NCBI RefSeq assembly: GCF_022179185.1
Contig: NZ_BPQJ01000054.1
Coordinates: 1 to 42,262 of the forward strand
Source of the DNA: Methylobacterium frigidaeris
GTDB lineage: Bacteria > Pseudomonadota > Alphaproteobacteria > Rhizobiales > Beijerinckiaceae
Direction: 5' to 3'
Length of the DNA stretch: 42,262 bases
Under the pieces are notes generated by a model. That model searched no databases, was not told the origin of the DNA, and worked only from the letters and a program-made list of their open reading frames with translations. A program made the translations under genes and the position numbers. Below are positions 16,878 through 24,958 of the stretch, one piece after another. Each line of letters begins with the position of its first letter. Position 1 is the stretch's first letter.

Positions 16878-17747
16878 TCAGCCGGCGGCGTGATCGAGCA
16901 TCGCCCTTCCGGGAGGTCGGCCGCGGCGCTTCGGGGCGGGCGGCGGGGTGATGAGGGCCTTCGAGCGGACGTGCTCGGGCACGAGGTCGGCGTGCTGACG
17001 CAGACGGTAGCTCGCCCCCTCGATCTGGATGACCACGGCGTGGTGCAGAAGGCGGTCGAGAAGCGCCGTGGCCACGACCGGATCGCCGAACACCTCGCCC
17101 CACTCGGCAAAGCCGCGGTTGGAGGTCAGGATCATCGCGCCCCGCTCGTAGCGGGCGTTGACGAGCTGGAAGAACAGGTTGCCGCCGCCGGGCACGACCG
17201 GCAGGTAGCCGATCTCGTCCACGACCAAGAGCGCGGCCCGGCAGAGATAGCGGATACGCTCGCGCAACGTGCCGTCGCGCTCAGCCTTGGCGAGTGAGGC
17301 GATCAGATCGGCCAGCGTCGAGAACACCACGCTGCGCCCGGCCTTGACCGCCTCGACGGCGAGCGCGGTAGCGAGATGGCTCTTGCCGGTGCCGGGCGGG
17401 CCGAGCAGATGGACCACTTCGGATCGGTCGATGAAGGTCAGCTCGGCCAGCGCCAGGATGCGCTCCCGGTCGAGCGAGGGCTGGAAGGTGAAGTCGAAGC
17501 CGGAGAGCGTCTTGACCGTGGTCAGGCGCGCCACGAGCAGGGCGGTCTTCACGCGACGGCTCTCGCGCAGCGTCAGTTCCTCGGTCAGGATCTCGTCGAG
17601 GGCAGAGATGCCATCGATCTCGCCCTGCTCGATGCGCCGGACCGTGGCATCGAGCACCTCCAGGGCGCGCGGCATCCGCAGGCCGACTAGGCTGCGCTTG
17701 ATGCTGTCGAGGGTGGTGGCGGCACAGGCTGTGGCGGCGCTGGGCAT
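16878..17747 (-). CDS. istB: IS21 helper ATPase IstB
   Basis: A 289-residue AAA+ ATPase of the DnaC/IstB type. The N-terminal helical part (LDSIKRSLVGLRMPRALEVL) leads into Walker A GPPGTGKS (about 115-122), Walker B ALLVVDEIGYLPV and a sensor motif ILTSNRGFAEWGEVF. A proline/arginine-rich tail follows. IstB selects targets and remodels DNA for the IstA transposase. Its start overlaps the end of istA by about 60 bases, the usual arrangement for translational coupling in IS21. Confidence 0.95.
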   Translation of the reverse strand: MPSAATACAATTLDSIKRSLVGLRMPRALEVLDATVRRIEQGEIDGISALDEILTEELTLRESRRVKTALLVARLTTVKTLSGFDFTFQPSLDRERILALAELTFIDRSEVVHLLGPPGTGKSHLATALAVEAVKAGRSVVFSTLADLIASLAKAERDGTLRERIRYLCRAALLVVDEIGYLPVVPGGGNLFFQLVNARYERGAMILTSNRGFAEWGEVFGDPVVATALLDRLLHHAVVIQIEGASYRLRQHADLVPEHVRSKALITPPPAPKRRGRPPGRAMLDHAAG

Positions 17748-19012
17748 GAGCGGCCTCCGATCCCAGTGCCGGCGAGCCGCTCGCCGATCGCCTGGTAGAC
17801 GGCCAACGAGCGCCGAGCGACGTGATCGCCGCGGCGGCCGACCGTCAGGCTGTCGGGATGGCCGTGGCGCATGGCCCGCGCCGCCGCCCCCTGACGATGG
17901 TCGGGATCGACGCGGTACTGGCGCCGCCCCTCCAGGATCGGATGGCTCGCCACGAGGCGGCCGCTGTCGAGGATGCGGATCGTGTCGGGCAGCTGATGCA
18001 CCTCGACCACGCGCCGGGTCCGATCAGGCACGCTGTAATAGTTGCCGCCGATCGAGACGAGGCCGTCGTGGCTGACGCGCCGCTCCAGCTTGAGCAGGGC
18101 ATCGAAGGGCACGGCCGGCAGCGGCTGCAACTCGGGCTTCTCGGCGGCGAAGGCCTCCGAGACGATCCGCTGCGTGGTGCCGTGCAGGCGGACGTTGGCG
18201 ACTGAGTCGAGCCAGGTTCGCAGCTGGGCGTTCAGGTCGTCGAGGTCGCGGAAGGAGCGCGCCAGGAAGAAGTCCTGGCGGATGTAGGAGAATGGCCGTT
18301 CGACCTTACCCTTCGTCTTTGCCCTGTAGGGCCGGCAGGCGCGGGGCAGGAAGCCGTAGTGCTTGGCCAGCGCTAGCAAAGATCGGTTGTAGACGATGTG
18401 GCCGCCCGCATCCTCGCCGGTGACCGCCGTCTTCATGCGATCGTAGAGGATCTCTATCGGCACGCCGCCGATCGCGGCGAACGCCTGCATGTGACAGCGC
18501 AGCAGGGTCTGCAGATCCTGGTGCAGGACGAAGCGCGCCTCAATGTGCCGGGAATGGCCGAGCACCAGCGAGAACAGCCAGACGATGCAGGCCGTATCCG
18601 GTGCGTCCGTGAAGATGACGACGAAGCGCGCGAAGTCGACCTGAGCCTGCTGGCCGGCCGGCGTCTCGAAGCGGACCTCGTAGGGCTTGGCCTCGGCCGG
18701 CCGGATCGCAGCCACAAACCGCTTCACAGCGGTGTAGGCTCCCGTATAGCCGCGCTCACGCAGTTCGCGGGTCAGGCGAACCGCGCTCAGATCGGGGAAG
18801 GCCGCGACGCGCTCGCGCAGATAGTCGAGATAGGGCGCGAGCTTGCTCGGACGTCCGGCTTGGCGAGGGCCGTAGGCCGGCGGTTCCAGGCCGCGCTCGA
18901 TGTACTTGCGGACTGTCTTCGGGTCGCGCCCGGTCCGGCGGGCGATGGCGGTGACGGACAGGCCCTGTCGGTGCAGGTCCAGGATCATGAGGAGTTCTCC
19001 CAGCAGGACCAT
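17687..19012 (-). CDS. istA: IS21 transposase IstA
   Basis: From ATG 19012 (MVLLGELLMILDLHRQGLSV) the protein has 441 residues. An N-terminal helix-turn-helix (TAIARRTGRDPKTVRKYI) comes first. A DDE core follows, with aspartates in QAQVDFARF and EILYDRMKTAV and the glutamate in KGKVERPFSYIR, then the C-terminal beta-barrel-like part (GNYYSVPDRTRR). A longer frame reaches to 19138 but would begin inside the IS end and adds no family sequence. The gene is full length with no interruption. Confidence 0.93.
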   Translation of the reverse strand: MVLLGELLMILDLHRQGLSVTAIARRTGRDPKTVRKYIERGLEPPAYGPRQAGRPSKLAPYLDYLRERVAAFPDLSAVRLTRELRERGYTGAYTAVKRFVAAIRPAEAKPYEVRFETPAGQQAQVDFARFVVIFTDAPDTACIVWLFSLVLGHSRHIEARFVLHQDLQTLLRCHMQAFAAIGGVPIEILYDRMKTAVTGEDAGGHIVYNRSLLALAKHYGFLPRACRPYRAKTKGKVERPFSYIRQDFFLARSFRDLDDLNAQLRTWLDSVANVRLHGTTQRIVSEAFAAEKPELQPLPAVPFDALLKLERRVSHDGLVSIGGNYYSVPDRTRRVVEVHQLPDTIRILDSGRLVASHPILEGRRQYRVDPDHRQGAAARAMRHGHPDSLTVGRRGDHVARRSLAVYQAIGERLAGTGIGGRSCPAPPQPVPPPPSTASSAA

Positions 19013-19149
19013 CCTCGTCACTCCCGACCGATACGCGTCGGCGGGCATGGTGGCTGAGGATGGATAAGCCCGAGGGTGCGGGGGGCGTCCCGCCTCCGCG
19101 GGCCAGGGCACCGACCAGGGAATTTTCGATGCCCGCAATCAGGGAGTAT

Positions 19150-19536
19150 TCAACGCCCGCTGACAGTCAGCCTCCTCAGCATGGGTGCGAGAGTGCCGAC
19201 GATGTCGGGCTTGAGGACGAACTCGGCCCCGTCCGGCAGCGGACCCGAGGTTGCGTCTGAATGCCCGGACGTTAAAATGACTGCCATCTCGGGCCAGCGC
19301 TGACGAGCTTCCTGCGCCAGTTCCCACCCATCAATGGATCCCGGCACGTGCGCGTCGGTGACAAGGGCTGCTGCCGCCTTGTGAGTGGTGAGGAGAGCAA
19401 GCCCTTCATCCGTCGTCGCCGCTTGGGCGACCTTGAAACCTGCCTCGATCAGGAGCGCCGCGATCGCTTCTCTCTCGTCAGCCTCCTCCTCGACCAAGAT
19501 GACGGCTCGCTGCTGCTCAGGATCGATGTCGGTCAT
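19150..19536 (-). CDS. Single-domain response regulator, last codons replaced by IS21
   Basis: A 128-residue receiver domain from ATG 19536 (MTDIDPEQQRAVILVEEEADERE; GGAG about ten bases before). The acidic pocket is EEEADE, the phospho-acceptor aspartate is in ALVTDAHVPGSIDGWEL, and the lysine is in FVLKPDIVG. There is no output domain. The gene now ends LRRLTVSGR, with VSGR encoded by the IS21 terminal repeat. Joining the two IS flanks across the 6-bp duplication restores LRRLTERK followed by a stop, so only three residues were changed to four and the protein is probably still functional. No kinase is adjacent. Confidence 0.85.
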   Translation of the reverse strand: MTDIDPEQQRAVILVEEEADEREAIAALLIEAGFKVAQAATTDEGLALLTTHKAAAALVTDAHVPGSIDGWELAQEARQRWPEMAVILTSGHSDATSGPLPDGAEFVLKPDIVGTLAPMLRRLTVSGR

Positions 19537-19620
19537 AATCGCCGTTCTCCACCCCATTACCGACAATCCGCGCCTGTGGCTCGACGGCACGTGCTGCTTG
19601 TCAGCCCTTCACCATCCTCA

Positions 19621-20238
19621 TTAGCGGGACGGCATCAAGCCCCGCGCCTGCTTGACGGCGTCTGCACAGGATCGGTCGCCCTTCGCATTCAGGTCGACGG
19701 CTCGCTGCAGCGCCATCTTGGCTTGCGAGGCCCTGTCCTCAGTCGATGGACCCCTGGCAGTCGCGGCCACGCCTCCCTGAGCCGCCTCCGCTGCGGCCGT
19801 CGGCCGGTTCTCGGACTGGCGGCGGACGTCCTCGGGCGACGTCGCAATCCTGCCGCTGGCGATCGCGTCCGCTTGTCCAGCTCCAGCAGCGGCACCAACC
19901 GGGCCAGCCACGCCGCCGACGGTCCCCGGTGTGCCGCCCATCTCGCGAGAGGCACCGCCTTTCTGGGCGCGGTCCGTCTCAGGCGTCCCGACCGGCTGGC
20001 CCGCACTACCAGTGGCCGCGGACGCGGTTCTCTGGCCTGCAGTGTCATTCGGCCCCTTGCGCAGGCCGTAATCTGGCTCGGATACGGGAGCTCCCAACCC
20101 GACTTGCGTGCTCAGATCACGCCGGAGCTTGGCGATGTCGTCCGTGCAGGGACCGCCCTCCTGAGCGAGTAGAGGCGTGGAAAGGAAGCCGATCGTGGTG
20201 AAAGCAGCAGCGCGGTAAAGATGGAAGAGGCGTTTCAT
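19621..20238 (-). CDS. Exported low-complexity protein of unknown function
   Basis: A 205-residue protein from ATG 20238, with GGAG upstream and a signal peptide MKRLFHLYRAAAFTTIGFLS cleaved near LLAQEG. The mature part begins with a short conserved-looking segment, CTDDIAKLRRDLSTQVG. A long stretch rich in Gly/Ala/Thr/Pro (about 70-150) follows, then a C-terminal helical segment, EDRASQAKMALQRAVDLNAKGD, with a second cysteine (SCADAVKQARGLMP). Such envelope proteins with an N-terminal CTxDI motif occur in Methylobacterium. The two cysteines could form a disulphide. Function is unknown. Confidence 0.7.
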   Translation of the reverse strand: MKRLFHLYRAAAFTTIGFLSTPLLAQEGGPCTDDIAKLRRDLSTQVGLGAPVSEPDYGLRKGPNDTAGQRTASAATGSAGQPVGTPETDRAQKGGASREMGGTPGTVGGVAGPVGAAAGAGQADAIASGRIATSPEDVRRQSENRPTAAAEAAQGGVAATARGPSTEDRASQAKMALQRAVDLNAKGDRSCADAVKQARGLMPSR

Positions 20239-20845
20239 CCCTGGTCTCCGGTTTGCCTTACCCTTCAACTGCCGGATGAAGTGGTGAGTTCACTTGTGGG
20301 AAAGATGGCAATTCACTCTCTCCAGCAGGATTGTCATCCTAACGGCGGCCGCAGGAGGTGGGCGCATCAGAGAATAGACACGCGGACGATCCAGGTCATC
20401 ATCAGCGCCCTGCCTCAAGCCCGCCGAGACAATCTGAACAACGGCTGTGCTCAAGTCGCCTGACTAGAGCCAAACAGACGAGGGAAAAACTCGATGCACT
20501 TGGGCCGAATGATTGGAAGAATATTTTATTTTATATATCAATTCTCCCTGAGCCACCCGCGGCTGATCGCAATTATGATCGCAACGCTAAACAATGTGGA
20601 TACACTTAGAGTAATAAGCGAAAACACCATCATGATAGAATACGATCCTACTGGACGAGCGGGGCAGAGGCGCTGTTGATCTGATCAATCTGAAAATAAT
20701 CCGTCACAAAACAACGCATTCCTTGCGCTGCTGGTTCGCTCGTTGTGAACTATCGCCGCAGCGCTCCATGGTGGGCGGCCGATCGACGAACCACAAACCA
20801 CCCACCCGGGGTCAAAGCTTGGCCGGGGTGCTGCGAGCGTCAGCA
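20239..20845. other. Intergenic stretch including an AT-rich pocket
   Basis: About 600 bases. From about 20505 to 20660 the sequence is strikingly AT-rich against its surroundings (for example ATATTTTATTTTATATATC). One plus-strand frame there (20494-20679) would give a 61-residue peptide beginning MHLGRMIGRIFYFIYQF, but no family or ribosome site supports it. The rest holds nothing recognisable. Confidence 0.4.
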
Positions 20846-21028
20846 TCAGGCGTCACGATCTCGCGGCATGTCTGGAGCGTCATCACGAACACGCCCCTCA
20901 AACCCCTCAAGCCACTTTGCGCGCTCCTCTGAGTTAATAGGGTAAGGGCAGGCATCACGCCGCCGGCCAAGGTGCCTTGCTCTCATGCCCTCAGAAGTTG
21001 GGTCGAGCGCGTGATCCTCGTAGGCCAT
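20846..21028 (-). CDS. Ribosome modulation factor (Rmf)-like small protein
   Basis: A 60-residue basic/acidic protein from ATG 21028, with AGGAG eight bases before. The pattern EGMRARHLGRRRDACPYPIN, then SEERAKWLEGFEG, matches the alphaproteobacterial Rmf-like family (EG..A...GR....CPY.....ER..WL.GF). In enterobacteria Rmf dimerises ribosomes in stationary phase; that the alphaproteobacterial versions do the same is not established. It is read in the same direction as the two tiny genes upstream, with a 119-base gap. Confidence 0.65.
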   Translation of the reverse strand: MAYEDHALDPTSEGMRARHLGRRRDACPYPINSEERAKWLEGFEGRVRDDAPDMPRDRDA

Positions 21029-21147
21029 AGCTCATGCTCCTGGTTGTCTCACCAAGATATGGGAGCTACCGCCACATTTTTCACGGCTGTGTCGCTCTCG
21101 GAACCTCTGCATCAAGCGGTTTTTACAATCCTGCTTGTTCAGGCCGC

Positions 21148-21306
21148 TCATATTGGCTTGATTACCTTCCCCGTGCCAGCGCAGTCAGAGCAGGGCGAGC
21201 CGCGGACCTCGCCCGTGCCGTCGCACTTCGGGCAGAGGTTCTCACCTGTTCCAGACGTATCGGATGAGATCTTGTCTCCAGGCTCGGCACGCTCGGTGCT
21301 GGTCAT
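21148..21306 (-). CDS. Small zinc-ribbon protein with two CxxCxGxG motifs
   Basis: A 52-residue protein from ATG 21306, with a strong ribosome site (GGAGGAGG) just before it. It has two DnaJ-type knuckles, CPKCDGTG (about residues 25-32) and CSDCAGTG (39-46), separated by EVRGSP. Together these form one zinc site as in the DnaJ cysteine-rich domain. The N-terminal 20 residues are acidic and probably disordered. It lacks a J domain, so it is not a DnaJ. Free-standing proteins of this type are common in proteobacteria and of unknown role. Its start overlaps the stop of the upstream 51-aa gene by four bases (ATGA), so the two are coupled. Confidence 0.78.
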   Translation of the reverse strand: MTSTERAEPGDKISSDTSGTGENLCPKCDGTGEVRGSPCSDCAGTGKVIKPI

Positions 21307-21458
21307 GGCTTCCTCCTCCCGAGGAGGCGTAGCGCCACATAGGCCAGGTCAAGTCCCAGGCTGACGCCGATATCCTGCTGCTTGCTGCCTACTTGGCGCA
21401 AGAGGGCCTGCACCGAGGGACTGTCGTAGCTCTCAAGCACGCCGTCCTCTCGTCCCAC
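21303..21458 (-). CDS. 51-residue protein coupled to the zinc-ribbon gene
   Basis: From a GTG at 21458 (GGAGG about nine bases before), an in-frame TAG lies upstream, so the frame cannot extend further. It reads VGREDGVLESYDSPSVQALL, RQVGSKQQDIGVSLGLDLAYVA and ends LRLLGRRKP at TGA 21303-21305. The strong high-GC third-position bias and the ATGA overlap with the zinc-ribbon gene make it real. A helical body with a basic end is predicted. I do not recognise a named family. Confidence 0.6.
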   Translation of the reverse strand: MGREDGVLESYDSPSVQALLRQVGSKQQDIGVSLGLDLAYVALRLLGRRKP

Positions 21459-21916
21459 TCGGCTCGACCTCCGCTATCTCGGACCAAACTGAGGATCGCA
21501 AAACAGACACGTAACCACGCACTTGGGAGCGCTCCAGTCACGCCCCGAACCCGCCTGATCCTGTTTCCTGTACTATCGCCGTGAAGGCCCGCACTTCAGC
21601 CACCGCCCACTCAATCTCGGAGACACCCTGGAGCTGAGGCGAGAACGTAAGCTGGTTCCGTACGCCTCCCTTGTGCGCATGGTCGGCGCCAGCGCCCACC
21701 GTGCAATTAATTGCACGGCGTCGGGAGCGGATTTTCCCGTCCAAGGAGTCCGACCCGCCCTCGCATAAGCTTGGCATATGGAACGCGAGGATGGTTGTTT
21801 TCGAAAGCGTCAGGAGCGGGTCAGATGAGGGGTGGTGCGGGAGGAAGCGGGGACGGGGCAGCGCGGCCTTCGCCCGTCTGTCAAACGGCATTGGAACGGG
21901 GTTCATCCGCACTTTC
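21459..21916. other. Intergenic stretch between the micro-operon and IS1182
   Basis: About 460 bases with no supported gene on either strand. It contains the 20-bp palindrome at 21699-21718. The sequence bordering the IS1182 left end does not match the gene broken at the right end. Confidence 0.45.
21699..21718. promoter_or_regulatory. 20-bp perfect AT-centred palindrome
   Basis: Two half-sites CCGTGCAATT meet without a spacer and are fully self-complementary over 20 bases. The G-T-G-C-A-A-T-T half-site and dyad length are typical of helix-turn-helix regulator operators. No gene start lies close by on either strand, so the target promoter may have been lost through the adjacent IS. Confidence 0.4.
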
Positions 21917-23678
21917 GATCCTGCTGGCGAAGTCAGGCTGGTGAGGTCTGATGGAAGAGGTGGGCAAACGGGCTGCCGCGGGTTCCGGCGATGGGCAGGC
22001 CGACGATCCACCGGGTCAATCGCATCATGTTGAGGGCCGCCGCGATGGCGAGGTGCTGGAGGTGGACCTTCGCGCGTCCGATATAGCGGGCACGGCGCAG
22101 CCCGAAGCCGCGTACCGCCCAGGACATCGTCGCCTCCACACCAGCCCGCCATGCATAGAGCGCGGCGAAGGCCGGGGTCTCTTGCCGACGGCGCGCCGTT
22201 TTCAGCGCTTCGCACTCGCCTTGTGTGCGCAGGGTCATCAGGCGGCGGTCGGCACAGGGGCCCGCACACACTGCGCGATCGGCGCAGGTCTTGCAGTCGC
22301 GCCGCGAGAACTTCACGTTGACCGCTGCCGTAGCACGGTTGTCGACCGCCAGCGTCCAGCTCGCGCTCATGGCGCCGCGCGGACAGGTCACTTGTCGCTG
22401 CCCCCAGTCGACGTGGAACACCTCAGCCGAGAAGCCCGCCCCGCTCTTGGCCTGCCAGCGCAGGTCGCGCCGCACCGGGCCGAGCAGGTCGACGGCGAAG
22501 CGCTGGCGCGTCTCGACCAGGATGCCGGCATCGACGTAACCGGTGTCAACGAGGTGCTGGGCCGGGAGCAGATCCTTTGCCGCGAGTGCCTTCGTGGGTC
22601 GACGTCGTCACCGCGCCGTCGGCAAGGGGCGCCGCACTGGTCTGCACGTGGGTGATCACGCGCGGCCGATCCGCGTCGCAACTCTCGGTCAGGTGGACCT
22701 TGTAGCCGACCCAAGATGCCGTGCCCTTGCGTGCGAAGTGCGCGTCGAGATCGTAGGGCGAACTGATGAACAGGGCCCCAGGCGGCACATTCCCTGCCTC
22801 GCGCCAGCCGACCGCGCCGCCCTCGCGACAGAACTGCTGGACCCAGATCCGGCGCAAGGTCTCGACCGCTGGAACTTGTCGTAGCCAGACGGGTGCATCT
22901 GCGGAGTGGACGGCTGAGAGGAGATCGTGCCCATCCGCGCCGACACTGATGGCCAGCGCCCGGCGTTCGGGCCCGGCGCGCGGCTGGCGCTCGGCCAGAC
23001 CGCGGGGCTCATAGCGCTCCGCCCAGTGCCTCTGGGCGTGTGCCGCGAGCCAGGACGGAGCGGCGACGGCCAGCGCGCTGAGGGCGTGGCGCATCGCCTC
23101 GATCACACAGGCGAGACGATTGAGGCTGCTGACCGCTGCCAGCACGTGCGTCGCGTCGGTCCGTTGCCGCCCTCCCGAACGAACGAGGTTGCGGGCGCGG
23201 GCGATCTCGAGGACGGCGACGAAGAGCAGGTGCTCGGCCCGGCCAGCGACGAGGCGCGTCCGGAACTCGCATAGGACGGAGGCGTCGAAGCCAGCGCCGG
23301 CGAGCGGCAGGGCGAGCACGTACTTCCAGTCGATCCGACTGCGCACGGCATCGGCCGCCTGCCGGTCAGGCAGGCGCTCGGCGAACTGGAGCAGGGTAAC
23401 GAGGGTCAGGCGCCAGGGTGCCGCGGCGGGTTGACCGAGGCGCGGGAATAGGGCGGCGAAGCGCTCGTCGTCGAAGATGGGGCCGAGCTCGTCGCGTAGG
23501 CTGAGCAGCAGCGAGCCGTGCGGGAACGCGGCGCGGGCGACGCGGGCGGTCTCGACGGGAACATCGTTCGGGGTGGTCGGGCGGAGCGACATGGTGTGGC
23601 CTCGCGAACCGAAGGATCGGCACCAACACCGCGGAAGACCACCCTGATCCGGCCCTGCCCGACTTCGCCAGCAGGATC
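21917..23678. mobile_element. IS1182-family insertion sequence
   Basis: A 1762-bp element. The ends share GATCCTGCTGGCGAAGTC (18 bp, perfect inverted repeat at 21917-21934 and 23661-23678), with further partial matches (GGC-GG) beyond. No target duplication is seen: CACTTTC stands before the left end and ACCTTGA after the right end. The two flanks do not join into one gene, so a deletion or recombination between copies followed insertion. Confidence 0.75.
21933..23592 (-). pseudogene. IS1182-family transposase with one frameshift
   Basis: The first part (ATG 23592) has the IS1182 N-terminal domain (FPRLGQPAAAPWRLTLVTLLQFAERLPDRQAADAVRSRIDWKY) and the first catalytic aspartate in RTDATHV. It reaches the second motif region at AAPLADGAVTTSTHE. 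There the frame breaks. Removing one of two C at 22589-22590 restores EALAAKDLLPAQHLVDTGYVDAG and joins the part ending at 21933, with the conserved cysteines (CKTCADRAVCAGPC) and the glutamate in AGVEATMSW. All domains are otherwise present. The extra base is either a real inactivating mutation or a sequencing error. Confidence 0.85.
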
Positions 23679-24541
23679 ACCTTGATGCCGAACCGCTCCT
23701 CGATCGTCCTGGCGAGCGCCCGCGTGGTGCCGCCGCCGATCGCGAAGCGCAACGTGTGGTCGTGCTCAGGCGCGTCGTAGCGGGCGGCCAGGATGGCGAG
23801 CACGGTGCCGACGAAGGTGCAGCCGGTCGCCCCGAGCCGCCGTGCGTCCTCGAAGAAGGCGCCGGCCGAGAAGCGCGGCGCGACCGCCAGCAACGCCCCG
23901 GCGGTGAGCGCACCCATCAGCGCGTACATCTGCGGGTTAGTGTGGAACAGCGGCAGCTAGACGAAGATCCGGTCGTCCTCGGTGAGGTCGAGGATGCGGG
24001 CGGTCTCGCGCCCGGTGGCGAGGTAGCCGGCAGGGGCGCACATCACGCCCTTCGGCAGCCCGGTCGTGCCCGAAGTGTAGAGGATGGTGCAGAGATCGGA
24101 GGCGACGCGGGCCGCCGGCTCGGCCTCGGGCCGGTCGGCGAGGGCTGCACCGAGATCCGCGTCCGCCGGGAGCCGCAACCGGGGCAGGGCGGCGCGGACC
24201 TCGCGCAGGTCGTCCGCCCGGGCGCCGAGCCACGCCTCGCCGGCGACGACGAGCCGGGCTTCGGACTGGCCGACCAAGTAGTCGATCCGCTCGCCCATCA
24301 CCTGGTTGTTGAGGCAGACCGCGACCGCCCCGGCCGCCTGGATGCCGAACCAAGCGACGAGATACGCGAGCGAGTTCCCGGCGATCAGCGCGACGTGGTC
24401 GCCCGGCCGAATGCCGGCCTCCGCGAGGCGTGCGGCGAAGCGGCGTGAGACCTTCGCGTAGCTGAACCGGCCCTCCCGGGTGACCGCCAAGGGCGCGTCG
24501 GGCCGGCGTGCGACCTGGGCAGCGAGGAGATCGGCGATCAC
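23679..24541 (-). pseudogene. Acyl-CoA ligase (carnitine/crotonobetaine-CoA ligase-like), broken
   Basis: From GTG 24541 (VIADLLAAQVARRPDAPLAV) the frame gives the N-terminal half of an AMP-forming ligase, including the P-loop-like ILYTSGTTGLPKGVM. An in-frame TAG follows DDRIFV at 23957-23959. The frame then continues LPLFHTNPQMYALMGALTAG and ends in IEERFGIKV, where the YGMTE motif should follow. At that point the IS1182 right end begins. The gene is thus broken twice: by a nonsense codon and by loss of its C-terminal half. Its GTG start overlaps the stop of the acyl-CoA dehydrogenase remnant upstream by three bases, so the two once formed an operon. Confidence 0.8.
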
Positions 24542-24748
24542 GACGCGGCCGCCTGCTTGACGATATGCTTGTCGATGTACTTGGCGAGCGTGTTCCGGAG
24601 CACCTCCGTCGAGCCGCCGCCGATCTCGTAGGTCTTGGCGTCGCGGAAGAACCGGTTGAACGGCGCGTTGACCATCGTGCCGTAGGCGCCGCAGACCTGC
24701 ACGGCCTTGGACGCCACCTCGGTCGCGACTTCGGCCGCGACGACGTCC
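24538..24748 (-). pseudogene. Acyl-CoA dehydrogenase, C-terminal fragment
   Basis: Leftward frame reading DVVAAEVATEVASKAVQVCG, then AYGTMVNAPFNRFFRDAKTYEI, GGGSTEVLRNTLAKYIDKH to a stop at 24538. This is the last helix bundle of an acyl-CoA dehydrogenase, including the flavin/substrate-contacting GxxxxxxxxxxRDAKxxxIxxGSTE region. Everything before about 24748 is absent. There the sequence switches to the end of an unrelated gene on the other strand. The partner reading was acyl-CoA oxidation followed by the ligase. Confidence 0.75.
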
Positions 24749-24909
24749 GGTCGAGCGCCGGCTACTCGCTCTACGAGGGCTGGCGGTTCCGCGGGCGCGT
24801 GCTCCACATGCTGGTACGGGGCCGGATGGTCCTGCGCGACCACGCCCTCCAGGACGACGCGGTCGGCACCGGCCGCTACGTTCCGCGGCGGCTCGAGAGC
24901 CCGCAGTGA
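24749..24909 (+). pseudogene. Dihydropyrimidinase/hydantoinase-type amidohydrolase, C-terminal fragment
   Basis: Rightward frame reading SSAGYSLYEGWRFRGRVLHML, then VRGRMVLRDHALQDDAVGTGRYVPRRL to a TGA at 24907-24909. The pattern 'GYSxYEGxxxxGxxxxxxVRGRxVxRDxxLxxxxGxGRYVxRRL' is the closing beta sandwich of dihydropyrimidinase-like cyclic amidohydrolases. The metal-binding barrel is missing. It meets the acyl-CoA dehydrogenase fragment tail to tail with no IS between them, so the junction is a deletion scar. Confidence 0.7.
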
Positions 24910-24958
24910 GCGGGCTCGGCGTCGCGACGGCGTCGCAACTCGCGTCGCCTCTGGCGCC

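Larger units (their letters stand above)
16801..19165. mobile_element. IS21-family insertion sequence, complete
   Basis: A 2365-bp element with TGTCA ends. The left end TGTCAACGGGCCTGGAAGTC aligns with the reverse complement of the right end, TGTCAGCGGGCGTTGAATAC. Similarity continues for about 55 bases, including AAAATTCCCTG in both. The 6-bp duplication GTCAGC stands on both sides (16795-16800 and 19166-19171). It carries istA and istB. The insertion hit the last codons of the response regulator gene at 19150-19536. Confidence 0.92.

Noticed and set aside
17100..18100. Possible separate short genes inside IS21 on the plus strand
   Set aside because: All are antisense to istA/istB, with no family signal.
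20494..20679. 61-residue frame in the AT-rich pocket
   Set aside because: No ribosome site, no family and no coding-like codon bias.
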